Part shown: positions 36,987 to 50,175 of the stretch, in pieces
Numbering within the stretch: position 1 is the stretch's first letter
How the letters are laid out: every line of letters starts with the position of its first letter
Origin: Paramecium sonneborni
Lineage: Eukaryota > Ciliophora > Oligohymenophorea > Peniculida > Parameciidae
Assembly: GCA_905182985.1 (NCBI GenBank)
Contig: CAJJDN010000071.1
Location: forward strand, 230,508 to 294,507
DNA: 64,000 nucleotides
Direction: 5' to 3'
The notes under the pieces: generated by a model
What the model was told of the DNA's origin: nothing
Database searches by the model: none
Seen by the model: only the letters and a program-made list of their open reading frames with translations
Translations under genes and position numbers: made by a program

Positions 36987-39900
36987 ATGAATCCAAATCG
37001 AGAAGCAAAAAGGAATTAATCTTATAGAACAAAAAAGTAATATTATAAGACTAATATAATTTAGAAAAGATTCACGCTCTAATGCGCCTACATTTGAAAA
37101 TCTTTAGGCAAAAATTAGAGATTTTTCTTATAATAGAATGCATAATGCAGTATGTAATTAACCACAAAGAAGTGAATCTACACATTGTTAACTTCAACGT
37201 TAAGATCTTTAATAAATGTATAATAATTTTATATCAAAGCATTAAACAAATGCTTGATAATGGAACTAAATCGTTTAATAGTGACTATAAATTGAGAGAA
37301 TTTCCTTATTCTCCTACAATTTAATCACCTAATTAAATAGTTTAGTCACCTAAATAATTTGAATTCAGTCATGAAAAGTAGCCTTTTTAAAATCATACAG
37401 AACCATTCAAATTTGAAACATTTGGATTGCATTCTGATTAAAATAAAAAGAAAGATGATAATATTTATTCTGATGATTCATATTCTAATGAAATGGCAAA
37501 ATTAAAAAAATAATTGGAACCAATATCAAATGTTAGTAGAAATTAATTAACAGAATTAGTCAGAATTGCTTAAGCTACATCAAATGATAAAAAAAAAAGT
37601 AATATTTTATAATACATAGTGTAATAAAATAATTATAGGCTTTAATGTTAAATGGAATGTGAAGACTCTTATTAAGAATTTGATTCTAAGATTATTGAAT
37701 TACAACAAAAATTAAAATATACTAATGATTAATGTAATTAATTAAAATTTGATAATAAAAATCTCAATAATTAATTAAAAGAATAATAAAAATAATTACT
37801 AAATTATCAATAAAAACTAAAAGAATAAGATTAAGATTTTACTTATTTATAAAAATAAATTGAAGATATTAATGAAATTAATACTAGATTAACCAATTAA
37901 AATGATGAATTGTAATAAGAAATACAAGAATAATAAGAACTTTTTATTAATTAAAAACATAATAATGATTTAAATGAATTAAACCTTTAAAATAGAATAA
38001 GAAATTATGAAATTGAAAAATAAAAACACAAAGATGATTAATAAAAAATCTAATCTCTTCTTACTAAAGAAAGAGAGGAATCATCATTAAAGGATGAAAA
38101 ACTTCATGATTAATAAATTAAAATAGATTCTTTGAAAAATTAGATAAAAGATTTAACAATATAATAAAACTAAAATTTATAAAAAATTAAGGATTTAACA
38201 AATTCAATAAATTAAATAACTTAAGAAAAATAAGATTAATTTGATAATTTTTTAGAAATTAAATAAACCTTATTAAATTAGATTAATTAATAGGAATAAG
38301 ATTATTAATCACATTTAGCATAATTAGATACTTTGAAATAATAAGAATAATATAAATAAGAAATACAATAATTAAAAAACTAGATTAAATTTATACAGGA
38401 AGAATCAAATAAACTTTAAAAAGACAAAGAATAATTATAATTATAAAATGGAAATCTAACATCTTAAGTTGTTTAATTATTGTAATAAACTGAAGATTAT
38501 CAAATTAAAATTTAGGAACTTGTTACTGAAATTAAAAAATAATAGTTATCCTAATAAGAATAATAATCTAAGGCAAAATATAATTTAGATTAAATAGAAA
38601 ATTATAAAATATAAATTACTAATTTAGAAAATTCTTTAAATTAGTAAAAGAATATTGTTAATCAACTGAATCAGCAAAATACATAAATTTAGCTTAAATT
38701 AGAAGATACAAATAAAGTTAATAATTAATTGTAAGAGGATTACTAAAAAAATAAAAGTTAAAATAAAATTTTAGAAGAGGAAAAACAAAATCTTATTTAA
38801 AAATTAGAATAATTAGAAACAAAAAATGAATCATATTAACAATAAGTTCTATCTTAAAATTCTCAAATAAATGAATTAAAAGATTATATAAATTTATAGA
38901 AATAAGAATTTGACTAAATTTAAGATGATTTATTAATCTAAATTGAAAAAGATAAATAAATGTCTAATAATTAAATAAAATAATATGAAAATTCGATATT
39001 TGATTCATAAAACGAAATTGAAAGATTAAAAAATTAAATTAATAATTAAAATGAATTAATTGATAATTTAAATGATAAGATTTCCGAAAATAATAATGTT
39101 ATAATATCTTTAAAAGAAGTTATAGATAGTAATTAATAAAATTTTGATGAAATGAATGATCAATTAAATGATTATGAAAATTAGAATGAGTAATTAAACG
39201 AAAAAATTGATAGTCTTATATTGGAAATTTCAGAGCAATAAAAAATTATTGCTAAACAATAAGAGAAAGAAAAATCTTATAATTAAATTAACGATTAGTT
39301 TACTTCATTATAAATTTAATATTAACATTAAAATGAACAATTAATAGAAGCATAGGATGGTCTATAACAGAGAAATTAATCTATTAAAGAATTATAAAAT
39401 CAATAACAATAAAACATTGATTTTATTCAGGAATTAAAATAATTATTAAATGTTTCAAATGCATAAATAAGTTAATTACAAATTTAAATTCAGAATACAG
39501 AGGAAATCTTAACTAAAGAAAATGAATAACTTGATTCTGCAAAATCAGAATTAATTTCTTAAAAAAAAGAAAATTTATAATTAAAATAAGCTTTATAAAT
39601 AGCTAATGATCAAGGTGATGAGCTTTAGAATAATATTAATATTTCTGAAAATGAAAATTTAATTCTTAAATAAAAATTAAAAAGTTGTGAAGAATAAATA
39701 AATGAAGAAAAAAACTTAAATCAAATTTTGAAAGAAGAAAATGAATTGTTACAAGAAAATTTGTAAAATTAAAATAATATTTAAGTAAATTAAAAATCTT
39801 AAATTGAAGATTAATTAAATTAAATTTAATAATTAAAAATAGAGATAGAATAGATAGGAAATTAAAATTAACAACAAATTGAAGAAAACTTAAATTTACA

Positions 39901-42900
39901 AAAAGAGATAAGGTAAATAAATTTCAGAATTGAAACTTTAGAATAATAATTGGATGATTAATTAATATAATGTAAAAAGCAATAAGATAGTTTAGATTTA
40001 GCTTAAATATAATATTAGGAATTACAATCAAAATATTAGAATTTAATTTAGGAAAATTAATGTTTAAGAGAGAAATTTGCAGAATATGAATAAATTCTCT
40101 CAAAAATAGAACATGCTTAATAGGACAATAACTTAATTTAAGATGAGATAAATTAATTAGTTAATATCTAATCTTAAACTTAACCAGAACAAGATAAATT
40201 TGAAGAAAAATCAAATGATGAAGAATTAGATAAACAAGATGAAGACTTTATAATAAAATAAACTGATTCTGATTAAGAAAATACATTTTTGAAAATTGAA
40301 ATATAAAAATTAAATGAAACTATATAATAACTACAAGATTAGATAATGACTTTTAAAAATAATGAAAATTTAAAAAATAGATTATAAAATTTTGTTGAAA
40401 AGGAACAAGATTAATAAACTTTTTAAAAGAATATAAAAGAATAAACAAATGAAAATTTGTTAGATATGAATGATTAATTTGATTAACCATTTGTAGATTT
40501 TTAAGAAGAATAAATTCATAATAATATGATTGAATTGAAAAGTGGAAATTAAATAATTAACTCTGATTAAGTAAATTAGAATGAAGAATTACTTATAATG
40601 ATTCAAAATTTATAATAAAAGGTTAAAAATTAAGAATAAAAAATTAATTAGCTGATTTTAGAGAATTAAGATTAATACTAAAAGATTGAAGATCTTGATG
40701 TAATTTAAGAATCTTAACGAAAAATTGAAATAGACTAAAATAATTGTATTAAAATTTAAAAAGAAACAATTTAAAAGGAAAAATAAAAGGTGATAGAATT
40801 AGAAAAATATTTAGTTTAATTAAAAAATGATATTTAAGATACAAGTATAATCAATTTGAATTAATAAGAATAAATCGAAAAATTAAAATAAGAATATGAA
40901 AATATAGATTCCAAAGTTTAAGAAGAAATTTCTAAAAATAAAATTTATTGCGAAGAAATTGAAAAATTAAATTTACAAAAAGAAGAATTAAACTCAAAAT
41001 TGAATTAAAAAAATGAAGAATCATAATTTCTAGAGCAAAAATTAATTTATTATGATCAAATGTGTTAGGAAAATGAAAGCAAATAATAAATTATAGATCT
41101 TTTAGAGAAAAAAAATCTTGAATATTAATAAGAAAATACTAAACTCAATTAAGAAATCGAAAATCTTAGGAAATAATTATAGATTGTTGATTCAACAAAA
41201 AATAAAATACAATAAAATTTAAATGATTTAGAAAATCATGAAAACTTATTATAATAAGAATTAATAGAATTAAAATAAAATTTTTAAGTTTCTTAAGAAG
41301 AAAATTAAATTTAAATAAAAAATTTATAAGATTAATGTTTAGAATTGTAAAATTAGAAAGTTAAATTAGAATTATAATAAACTTTTGAAAACTAAGAAAA
41401 ATAATAACATTTAGAAGAAATTTATTAAAAAAATAATGAATTAAACTAATAAATTCTTTCTCAATAATAATAAATTAATTAATTAGAAAAAACTATCATT
41501 GAATAATTAAGTAAAATATAATAACTTGATAATTCTAATGATTAATTATTAGATGTAGAATAAAAATAAAAACAAGAATTAAATAGTTTAAAATAGTAAT
41601 ATGAATAATTATTAGAAGTTCATAATTAATTAATAGAAAAAGAACAATAATCTTTATTAGTTGCTGCTAAACTTTAATAAGATAATAATGAATTAAAGAA
41701 CTTAAATAAAGAATCATCCTAATAAAATCATTTTCTAGATGAGAAGATTATAAAATTAGAATAAATTAATGAATAAATTGTTGAATAATAAAATATCAGC
41801 TTCTAAAAGTAAGAAAGTGAATTTAAATAATTATATTTAGAAGAATAACAAATAAATTTAAGACTAGGTAATTAAATAAATGAATTTACTCAACGTATTG
41901 AATTATAATAAAAAATTAATGATGATTTAGAATAAAAATTAAACGATTTCGAATCATAATTTATAATACTTTAAGAAAAATGTAAAAATTAATAAAAAAA
42001 TAATGAAGAATTGTAATAAAAATAGATTACCTAAGAATAAAATAATGAAATTCTTAAGTCTATAAATGAAAATCAAGCACAATAAATTACAGATATAAAT
42101 AATGCTCAATAGTTAAATTTACAAAACCTTTATAATTAAACTTTAAAAATAAATTAGCTTCAACAAAAATTTGACAAATTTAGTCAAAAACTTTTAAATA
42201 ATTTACCAAAATTAAAACAAAAAATGTTTGTGTAATAAGATCTTTTAGAAATTGCTAAAAATTAATCAAGCAATTAAGTCTAAGAATTAACTCAAAAATT
42301 ATTAGAAAAATAAGAATAATAAAATTAAATGAATAATACACTTTTCCAAAATGAAAATGAGATTAAAAAATTAAGAAATCTACTTGAAGAATAAGAGATG
42401 GAAAAAAATAAAATAACAGAAAAACTTGCTAATCAACTAAATTAAAATTAAGAAATAAATTCAGAAATCTAAATCTTATAAAATTAAATTGAAGAATAAA
42501 GAATATAATTGAAATAAATCGAAAATAATACATAAGACCAATTATTAAAATACAACATAGATGCTCAAAAAAAATAAGAGGAAAATTTAGAAATAATAAA
42601 ACAAAACTAAAATTTAAAGTAGGAGATAAATAAGAAAGATGAATAAATTTCAAATTTAGAAATATAAATTTCATAATAATATATCTAAACTTAAAGTTAA
42701 CTAGAAGAATTTATATTAAAATAAAATGATGAATTAAAAATTATTGAAGCTTCAATATTTGAACAATAAAATAATTTTGTAAATAATATTATGCTTAAAT
42801 TATCATAAATTACTAAAAGGTAAGATTAAATTCAAGATAAATATTAAGATTATCTTAAACATCTTATTAATGAATTTAGAAAAAAATAAGAAATAAATAA

Positions 42901-45841
42901 GAAGTTAAGTATTGATTTTAAATAAATTAAAAATTAATTGTAATTAATAGTAGATGAAAATTAGATTTAATAAAATTCTTTTAATTAAGAGATTTAAAAA
43001 TTGTAGGATAATCTTTAAAATGAGAGAAGAGCAAAAGAAGATTTAAATTCTTAATTAATTGAAATTTAGTAATAAATTAATGAATTAGGAAATACTATAG
43101 ATTCAAAAAATGTAGAAATAAACTCTCTAAAAAGTATAAATGATAAATTAAACTTATAATTCTTAAATGATAAATAAGTATTAACAAATGACTTAAATAT
43201 TATTTAAGATTAAAATGCCTAATTTAGACATGAAATATAATGTTTATAAGTTTAAATTAATAATTTGAGGGAAAATATTTTGGTTAAGGATTAAGAAGTT
43301 CAAGAATTGTAATAGAAATTAGAAAATTAAGAATTAGAGATTGGTTAAAGAACTAAAGAAAATTTATAATTATAGAATAAATTAGAAGAATAAAGTTTGA
43401 ATAATTTGAAATAATAATAGGATAATTAAGCAAATATGGAAAAAATCAATATAAATCTTTAAAATAAAGTAGAAGAATTAAAACGAATTTAATCCATAAA
43501 TGAGTAATAATAAATAAGTTTAAAAGAATTTGATAATTAAATTGTGATTTTGAAAGAGGAATTTAAAAATTAATTAGAGAATTAAAATTTGAAAAATTAG
43601 AATTTAAAATCATTAAATGAAGAAAAAGATATTTTGATCCAATCTCAAACAAATGAGTTAAATGATTTAGGTTAATAGATTAATAAATATGAAGAAGAAT
43701 AAAATAATAATAGATAACATATTTAAAAATAATAGTAAGAGATAGAAAATTTAAAAAAACAAATAGAAGATTTCAACAAAGATGAAGAATTTACAAAATT
43801 GGAGTTTGAATAAAAATTATAAATCTAAAATTTAGAATAATTACCATAAAATAACGATATATAAGGGGAAGAAATTATGAGATTAAAGAAACTAATTGAT
43901 GAAAAGGATAAGCATATTGAATAATAGAAATAAAATATAATTGATTTAAGGGAAGGTAAATAGAATAAATCAGTTATTAGTAATAGATCAAAAAGAAGTT
44001 TGAATTAAATATAATTTGATTAGTTTGATGATATTGAAATAAATAGTTAAAATTCAGCAGATGAAGATGAACAAATTTTAGAATAAATATAATAATAGAG
44101 AAGATATATTAATGAAATAGATTAAGAATAATTAAATTAAGAAAAGGCAATTTCATCAAAATTGAGAGAAGAAAATTAAATATTAAGAACAAAACTTGAG
44201 GGTTAAGAATAAGAATTAATTATCAATAATTAAACAATATTTGATCATGAACAAACTATTTCTAATTTAAAAATGGAACTATAGGAACTAAAAGATAAAA
44301 TAGAAAATCATGAAAACAAATATTTAGAAAAATAGATGAATAAATCCATATTAAGTAATAGATCAAAGAGAAGTTAAAATTGTGCATAATTTGATTAATT
44401 TTTAGATTTAGAATAAATTAGTCATCATTCAGATGATGATAATTCAGAATAATAATACTTTTTTGAATAAAAAATTTAAAAAGATTTATAAAAACTAAAA
44501 GAAGAAAATGAAATTTTAAAGAAGAATTTTAAGGATTTATAAGAGGAAAATCAAATAACTAATTCAAAAGTGATTGATCATGAGTAAACAATATAAAATT
44601 TATAAGCTGAATTATTAGAAAAAAAAGAAAAAATAGAAAATTATGAGAATAAATATCTTGAAAATTAAATGAATAAATCAATATTAAGTAATAGATCAAA
44701 GAGAAGCTAAAATTAATGTCAATTTGATTAATTCTAAGATTGTGAAGATGATGAATAAAATCTTTCAGATAATGATTCTTTACAATAATAAAGGTATATA
44801 GAGTAAATAAATTAATTTCGTTTTAAGGAATAAGAGTTGAACAAAAAAATAAATGAACTACAAGAAGAAATTAAATCATTAAAAGAATAAAATCAGTAAA
44901 ATAATATTAATTATATTATAGATCTCTTTAAGATTTCATTAATCGAGGAGGAACTCCTAGTCCAATATAAAATAGAGAATCAGATCCTAACAAATATTCA
45001 AAAATAATACAAGAGAGGGAAAAACAAATATAAGATTTAAAAAATTAATTATCTGAGAAAGATTAGACAATCAATCATAATAAATCTAAAAATTAATTTT
45101 TATTTGAAAATTACTAAAATGAAGAAAACTAAATTGTAGATGATTTAGAAAAAGACTTATAATTAAAATAATAGGCAAGTATTGATTTAAAAAATGATCA
45201 GGATGAACATATAATATATATTGAAAGTCTAAATAGTGATTTACTCACAAAAGTCAATGATTTGGAGAAAGAAAATAAGTATATATATCAAATTAAAATT
45301 ATAGAACCTATTCAAACCTAATAGATTAATTATAGTAAGATAAATAGAAGTTGGAACAATTCATTTCTAATTTATAGAATACTGTGTTAGAGTTAGAAAG
45401 GTAATGTATTAATTTAAGTATTAGCTAAAATAAAGAATTAATATAATAGTTGTAAGAATAAAAGAGAGCTGAAGAATCTTAATAAAAAATATCATCTGAT
45501 TAGAGAAGATAAATGGAAGATTAATAAAAAGTATTTTAGTAGAGTCAGCAACAAAAGATTGATTAATCTTAAGACTTGATCACCTTAAAAAATTAATATG
45601 AATAATTAAAAGGATTGTGTTAATAGTTCTTCTAAGCAATTTAAAATAAGTAAATACAATACATAAATATTTTAGAACTCCTGAGATTGCTGAATCCATT
45701 TTAAGTGTAATTTTAAGCATGATAGAAATGCAAGATAAACAAAATATATGTTAAGAATTATTTTCTAAGTCAGATGAGAAGAAGGATAAAAAAAATACAA
45801 ATAAGAGTAAAGGAATAAAAGGATGGCTAGATAAATTTTGA
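36987..45841 (+). CDS. Giant Gln-rich coiled-coil protein (~2,900 residues)
   Basis: Start MNPNREAKRNQSYRTKKKD after a 28-nt intron; another 22-nt intron near 37220 restores frame to LDNGTKSFNSDYKL. From about 37500 to 45600 the frame is open except for a few short introns and encodes heptad-like Leu/Ile with Gln, Asn, Glu and Lys, i.e. a very long coiled coil. TAA/TAG make up a large share of codons. Near the C-terminus three cassettes at 43964, 44338 and 44671 repeat NKS(I/V)xSNRSKRSxN, FDQF and an acidic Ser patch. The end is EIAESILSVILSMIE followed by KGIKGWLDKF and TGA 45839-45841. Length and composition recall golgins, filament or basal-body proteins; function cannot be read. Confidence 0.85.
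43964..44800 (+). repeat. Three tandem SNRSKRS cassettes inside the giant coiled-coil gene
   Basis: Starts at 43964, 44338 and 44671 (spacings 374 and 333 bp). Each unit holds NKS-I-LSNRSKRS, a Gln/Asn step, QFDQF, then an Asp/Glu/Ser cluster and a coiled-coil spacer (HEQTI.NL..EL..KI.N.ENKY). Both the basic and acidic parts are conserved, so these are diverged internal duplications. Confidence 0.85.
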
Positions 45842-46467
45842 ATGAATTATTATTTTTGATTAAATTTTGATTATTTTTATATAAAATTGAATGTTTGAGG
45901 GTCCTTAAATAATAAAATATCTTTTATATCCTCTAATTTTAATCAAACGGCAAGTTTTGGATTTTTTATAATTTATTTTTTAGATATATTATTTTATTTT
46001 AAACCATTCTGATTTATGTCATTTTATAATATTATATCTTAAATTTAGTTCTTTTAAACTTTTGCTGATATAAAGATTTTTCTGTTATTTTTTATATAAA
46101 TGTAGCTACTAAAGTTGTAAAATGTTAGTTAGTTTATACTTAGATATTAACATAATACTTTAGGTTTCAACAAAAAAGCCATCATTTTAAAAATTCACTT
46201 GAGCAAGTCAAATAAAATTTTTAATTTTATTTAGTTATTAAGAGTTTTTTTCTCATAATTTGATATCTTTCTTCTATATTAAGTTTTAATAATTTATATA
46301 GTTTGTTTTAAGATATTTAAAAGATCACAGACTTAATATTGAATTCTTTTTGAATAAAAAAATAACTTGAGAATTATATATATTATTAATTTATCTATGA
46401 TGTTAATGAATTAATTAATATTATAAAATCCAAATATGCAAGTAATAACAAAATATCAAAGGATCAA
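45842..46467. other. Intergenic between convergent genes, no gene seen
   Basis: About 626 bp of AT-rich DNA between the coiled-coil stop and the histidine kinase 3' end. It is unusually long for convergent genes here, where 7-30 bp is common. Most of it falls in the duplicated segment. No tRNA-like or repeated element was recognised. Confidence 0.5.
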
Positions 46468-47163
46468 TCATATAAATTTTAGTTATTGCAAAATTGTTTT
46501 TAGTGCTAGAATTTAGAGAGGTTTAGCTAAATGTAAATCTGCACCTATTTTTAAAGATTCTTAAAGATCGCTTTCTCCTTAGAAAGCCGACAACATGCAG
46601 ATTTTAGATCTTTAGAATTAATTATTTTTTTCAAATTATCTGATTTATTAGGTAGCCTAGATGCCATTCATGGTTGGCATATTGATATCCATAAAAATAA
46701 TATCAAATCTAGTGCATTAGACTTATTCTAATGCTTCTTAACCATTATGAGCTTCAGAAATATCACATTGAAGAATGATTTGTTTCAATAATTATTTTAA
46801 AGCATAAATATTAAAGATTGTATCATCTACAATTAATATTTTTAATTTTTGATATAGAGATGTAGATATATCTACTACGGTTTGATATCTTCTATTAGGT
46901 CTTTTAATTAAAGGATTAGGAACTGGATGAATAGGAGATGGATCATTATCAGGAATTCCATTTTCTAATAATAAAGGATTAATTTAATTGCATTCTTTAT
47001 GCTAAGCATTCTAGTATATCGAGAAACTAAAATTCGATCCTTTATTTTCTGTTGAGCTCATTTCTATAAATTCATTTGGACCTAATAAACCAACTAAATT
47101 TCTAGATATTACTAATCCTAATCCTACTCCTTATGAATTTTGATTTCCTAAATTAAAAGTTGA
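45982..47163. repeat. Left copy of contig-overlap duplication 3 (matches 47165-48346)
   Basis: 1,182 bp, offset 1183, identical by eye to 47165-48346, with the single N at 47164 between. Same suffix-prefix geometry as the other two gaps. It produces a spurious extra receiver-domain fragment of the histidine kinase. Confidence 0.92.
46468..47163 (-). pseudogene. Duplicate 3' fragment of the hybrid histidine kinase gene (assembly copy)
   Basis: Encodes the end of the ATPase domain and the receiver domain only, truncated at the N. Sequence equals 47651-48346 of the full gene. Confidence 0.85.
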
Positions 47164-47164
47164 N

Positions 47165-48346
47165 AGATATATTATTTTATTTTAAACCATTCTGATTTAT
47201 GTCATTTTATAATATTATATCTTAAATTTAGTTCTTTTAAACTTTTGCTGATATAAAGATTTTTCTGTTATTTTTTATATAAATGTAGCTACTAAAGTTG
47301 TAAAATGTTAGTTAGTTTATACTTAGATATTAACATAATACTTTAGGTTTCAACAAAAAAGCCATCATTTTAAAAATTCACTTGAGCAAGTCAAATAAAA
47401 TTTTTAATTTTATTTAGTTATTAAGAGTTTTTTTCTCATAATTTGATATCTTTCTTCTATATTAAGTTTTAATAATTTATATAGTTTGTTTTAAGATATT
47501 TAAAAGATCACAGACTTAATATTGAATTCTTTTTGAATAAAAAAATAACTTGAGAATTATATATATTATTAATTTATCTATGATGTTAATGAATTAATTA
47601 ATATTATAAAATCCAAATATGCAAGTAATAACAAAATATCAAAGGATCAATCATATAAATTTTAGTTATTGCAAAATTGTTTTTAGTGCTAGAATTTAGA
47701 GAGGTTTAGCTAAATGTAAATCTGCACCTATTTTTAAAGATTCTTAAAGATCGCTTTCTCCTTAGAAAGCCGACAACATGCAGATTTTAGATCTTTAGAA
47801 TTAATTATTTTTTTCAAATTATCTGATTTATTAGGTAGCCTAGATGCCATTCATGGTTGGCATATTGATATCCATAAAAATAATATCAAATCTAGTGCAT
47901 TAGACTTATTCTAATGCTTCTTAACCATTATGAGCTTCAGAAATATCACATTGAAGAATGATTTGTTTCAATAATTATTTTAAAGCATAAATATTAAAGA
48001 TTGTATCATCTACAATTAATATTTTTAATTTTTGATATAGAGATGTAGATATATCTACTACGGTTTGATATCTTCTATTAGGTCTTTTAATTAAAGGATT
48101 AGGAACTGGATGAATAGGAGATGGATCATTATCAGGAATTCCATTTTCTAATAATAAAGGATTAATTTAATTGCATTCTTTATGCTAAGCATTCTAGTAT
48201 ATCGAGAAACTAAAATTCGATCCTTTATTTTCTGTTGAGCTCATTTCTATAAATTCATTTGGACCTAATAAACCAACTAAATTTCTAGATATTACTAATC
48301 CTAATCCTACTCCTTATGAATTTTGATTTCCTAAATTAAAAGTTGA
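47165..48346. repeat. Right copy of contig-overlap duplication 3
   Basis: Partner of 45982-47163; continuous with the intact histidine kinase gene, so it is the copy to keep. Confidence 0.92.
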
Positions 48347-50175
48347 GTAAGCTTTAAATAATTTAGCCTAAATATTTGAAGGAATTCCTATTCCAGTATC
48401 CTAAACAGAGAAATGAATAAGTTATTAATTAACAGAAATGAGTTTTTGAATCTTTAATGTAATAAATCCATTATAAGTAAATTTAATTGCATTTGATATT
48501 AAATTAAATAAGATTTACTATAATCTAATTTAATCTGTAAACATAATGATTTATTCATCTAATCCAACTATTTTGAATTATAATTATTTTAAATCCATTT
48601 ACCTTTTAAACATCTTCTATATTTATTATACACATCCAAAAAGATCAAATTAAGTATAATTTAATCTTAATCCTTATTTTTTAAATTATGAATAATCTAT
48701 TAAATCATTTATCATTGTTAATAAAATTTATTGATTTGAAATCATATCATCGACATGAACAACAATTTCTTTTAATATTATTTCATTATTATACCTTAAA
48801 TATCACTTCTAATCATAGACTACTTATTTTCCATCATAGTTTTTATTAAATTAGCCAGAATACTTTAACCATTCAATGGAGTTTTCAAATCATGAGATAC
48901 TGCAGCCAATAAATTATCTTTATAATTATCTAAATCTTAGAGATGTTTGATTCTTAATACTCTGTCAGTAGTATCATTTAGTATTAACATTATACATTAT
49001 TTACCATCCCATAAACAACCTTAAGCTTATGCATCATAGTATTATACTTTTTATTGTTTTATAACCTATAAATATATTATTTTTTTTACTCTTTGACACT
49101 ACATTTTTTTGTTGATAGAAATTATTTGATAATCAAAAGAATTTATTGAATTGAATCTCATCTCAGTCTGCAATGTAGACTGTAACCCCTATATTTTATC
49201 TAAAAGCTTATTCTTTTCACAATTCAAAACTGAATTTTCAGAATTCAAAATTTCTATTTCTGACAATCTTTCAGTTAGAACATCTTCTTCAGCTGTTTCA
49301 AAATGAATAGAAGCACTTTTATTAAAGTAAGCTACATTCATAATTTTACCATCCCATGTATATAATTTTTCTTTTTAAGTAACTACTGAATTTAATAATT
49401 CATTTTTAACTCCTTCTTATTGTACATTCTCTTCCAATATTATTATTGATGTTGGAACTGTTTCATCATAAAGTTTCTTACAAGCTTCTAGATTCTTATG
49501 AGACTTATGAATTAACAAAAAATTCAATCGATTTGTTTTCTCATTCTATCTTAATAAATAACATGTAAAAATAAGAAGGAGATATTATGTCCATAATCGA
49601 TAATTTAAAAATTAAGTAAAAATTCCCATCACTATTAGGAAGAAACTTAGCATAGTCAAACTCTGCATAATATAGTTTGACTAAATTAAAAAAAAACTCA
49701 TAGCAAATAATCCTTATTGCAAGCCAGATATCAAAGAAAGACTCATAACATCATTTATGTTTGTTTAGGCTGTATTCACAAATTTAGTAAAGAAAGCAAA
49801 CAATAAGACACTTATCACACTATTAATAAAATTCAGTATATTAGTAGTGATATTCCAATATTTCCGAGAAATTTTCTATAAAAATAAACATATGAGCATC
49901 CATCCAATAAATATTGATCTAAATTTCACAATTTCTGGTGAATTGTACACTACAGCTGAGTTGATAATAAATCCTATGTTTATCAATATCTATAATAATA
50001 TAGATATCCTGAATTACACAATTACTTTCGCCATTTATCTATTTTAATAAGACAATTCTAATTCTTCTGATTAAAATTAAAGAGTCAAACTGTTTAAAGA
50101 ATCCTCGTATTTATAGAGTTCTTGTATTTAAGCTTGAAGAAAGAATTCTTTATAACATTGTTTAAATAATTTCAT
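47651..50175 (-). CDS. Membrane-bound hybrid histidine kinase with receiver domain
   Basis: About 830 residues. The N-terminal third (forward 49560-50050) has several hydrophobic stretches (ILINIGFIINSAVVY, FIGWMLICLFL, SLTMLSFFLIVMGIF), i.e. a multi-pass sensor. A coiled segment and a possible PAS-like region (LYTWDGKIMNVAYF) follow. HisKA: AVSHDLKTPLNG, phospho-acceptor His at about 48893. A 26-nt intron near 48770 restores frame to the ATPase: QQILFNLISNAIKFT (N box), FSVQDTGIGIPSN (G1), GVGLGLVISRNLVGLLG (G2). Receiver: KILIVDDTIFN, phospho-Asp in FMDINMPTMNG (47870-47872), Lys in HLAKPL. So the phosphorelay residues are intact; it would feed a separate HPt protein. Confidence 0.92.
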
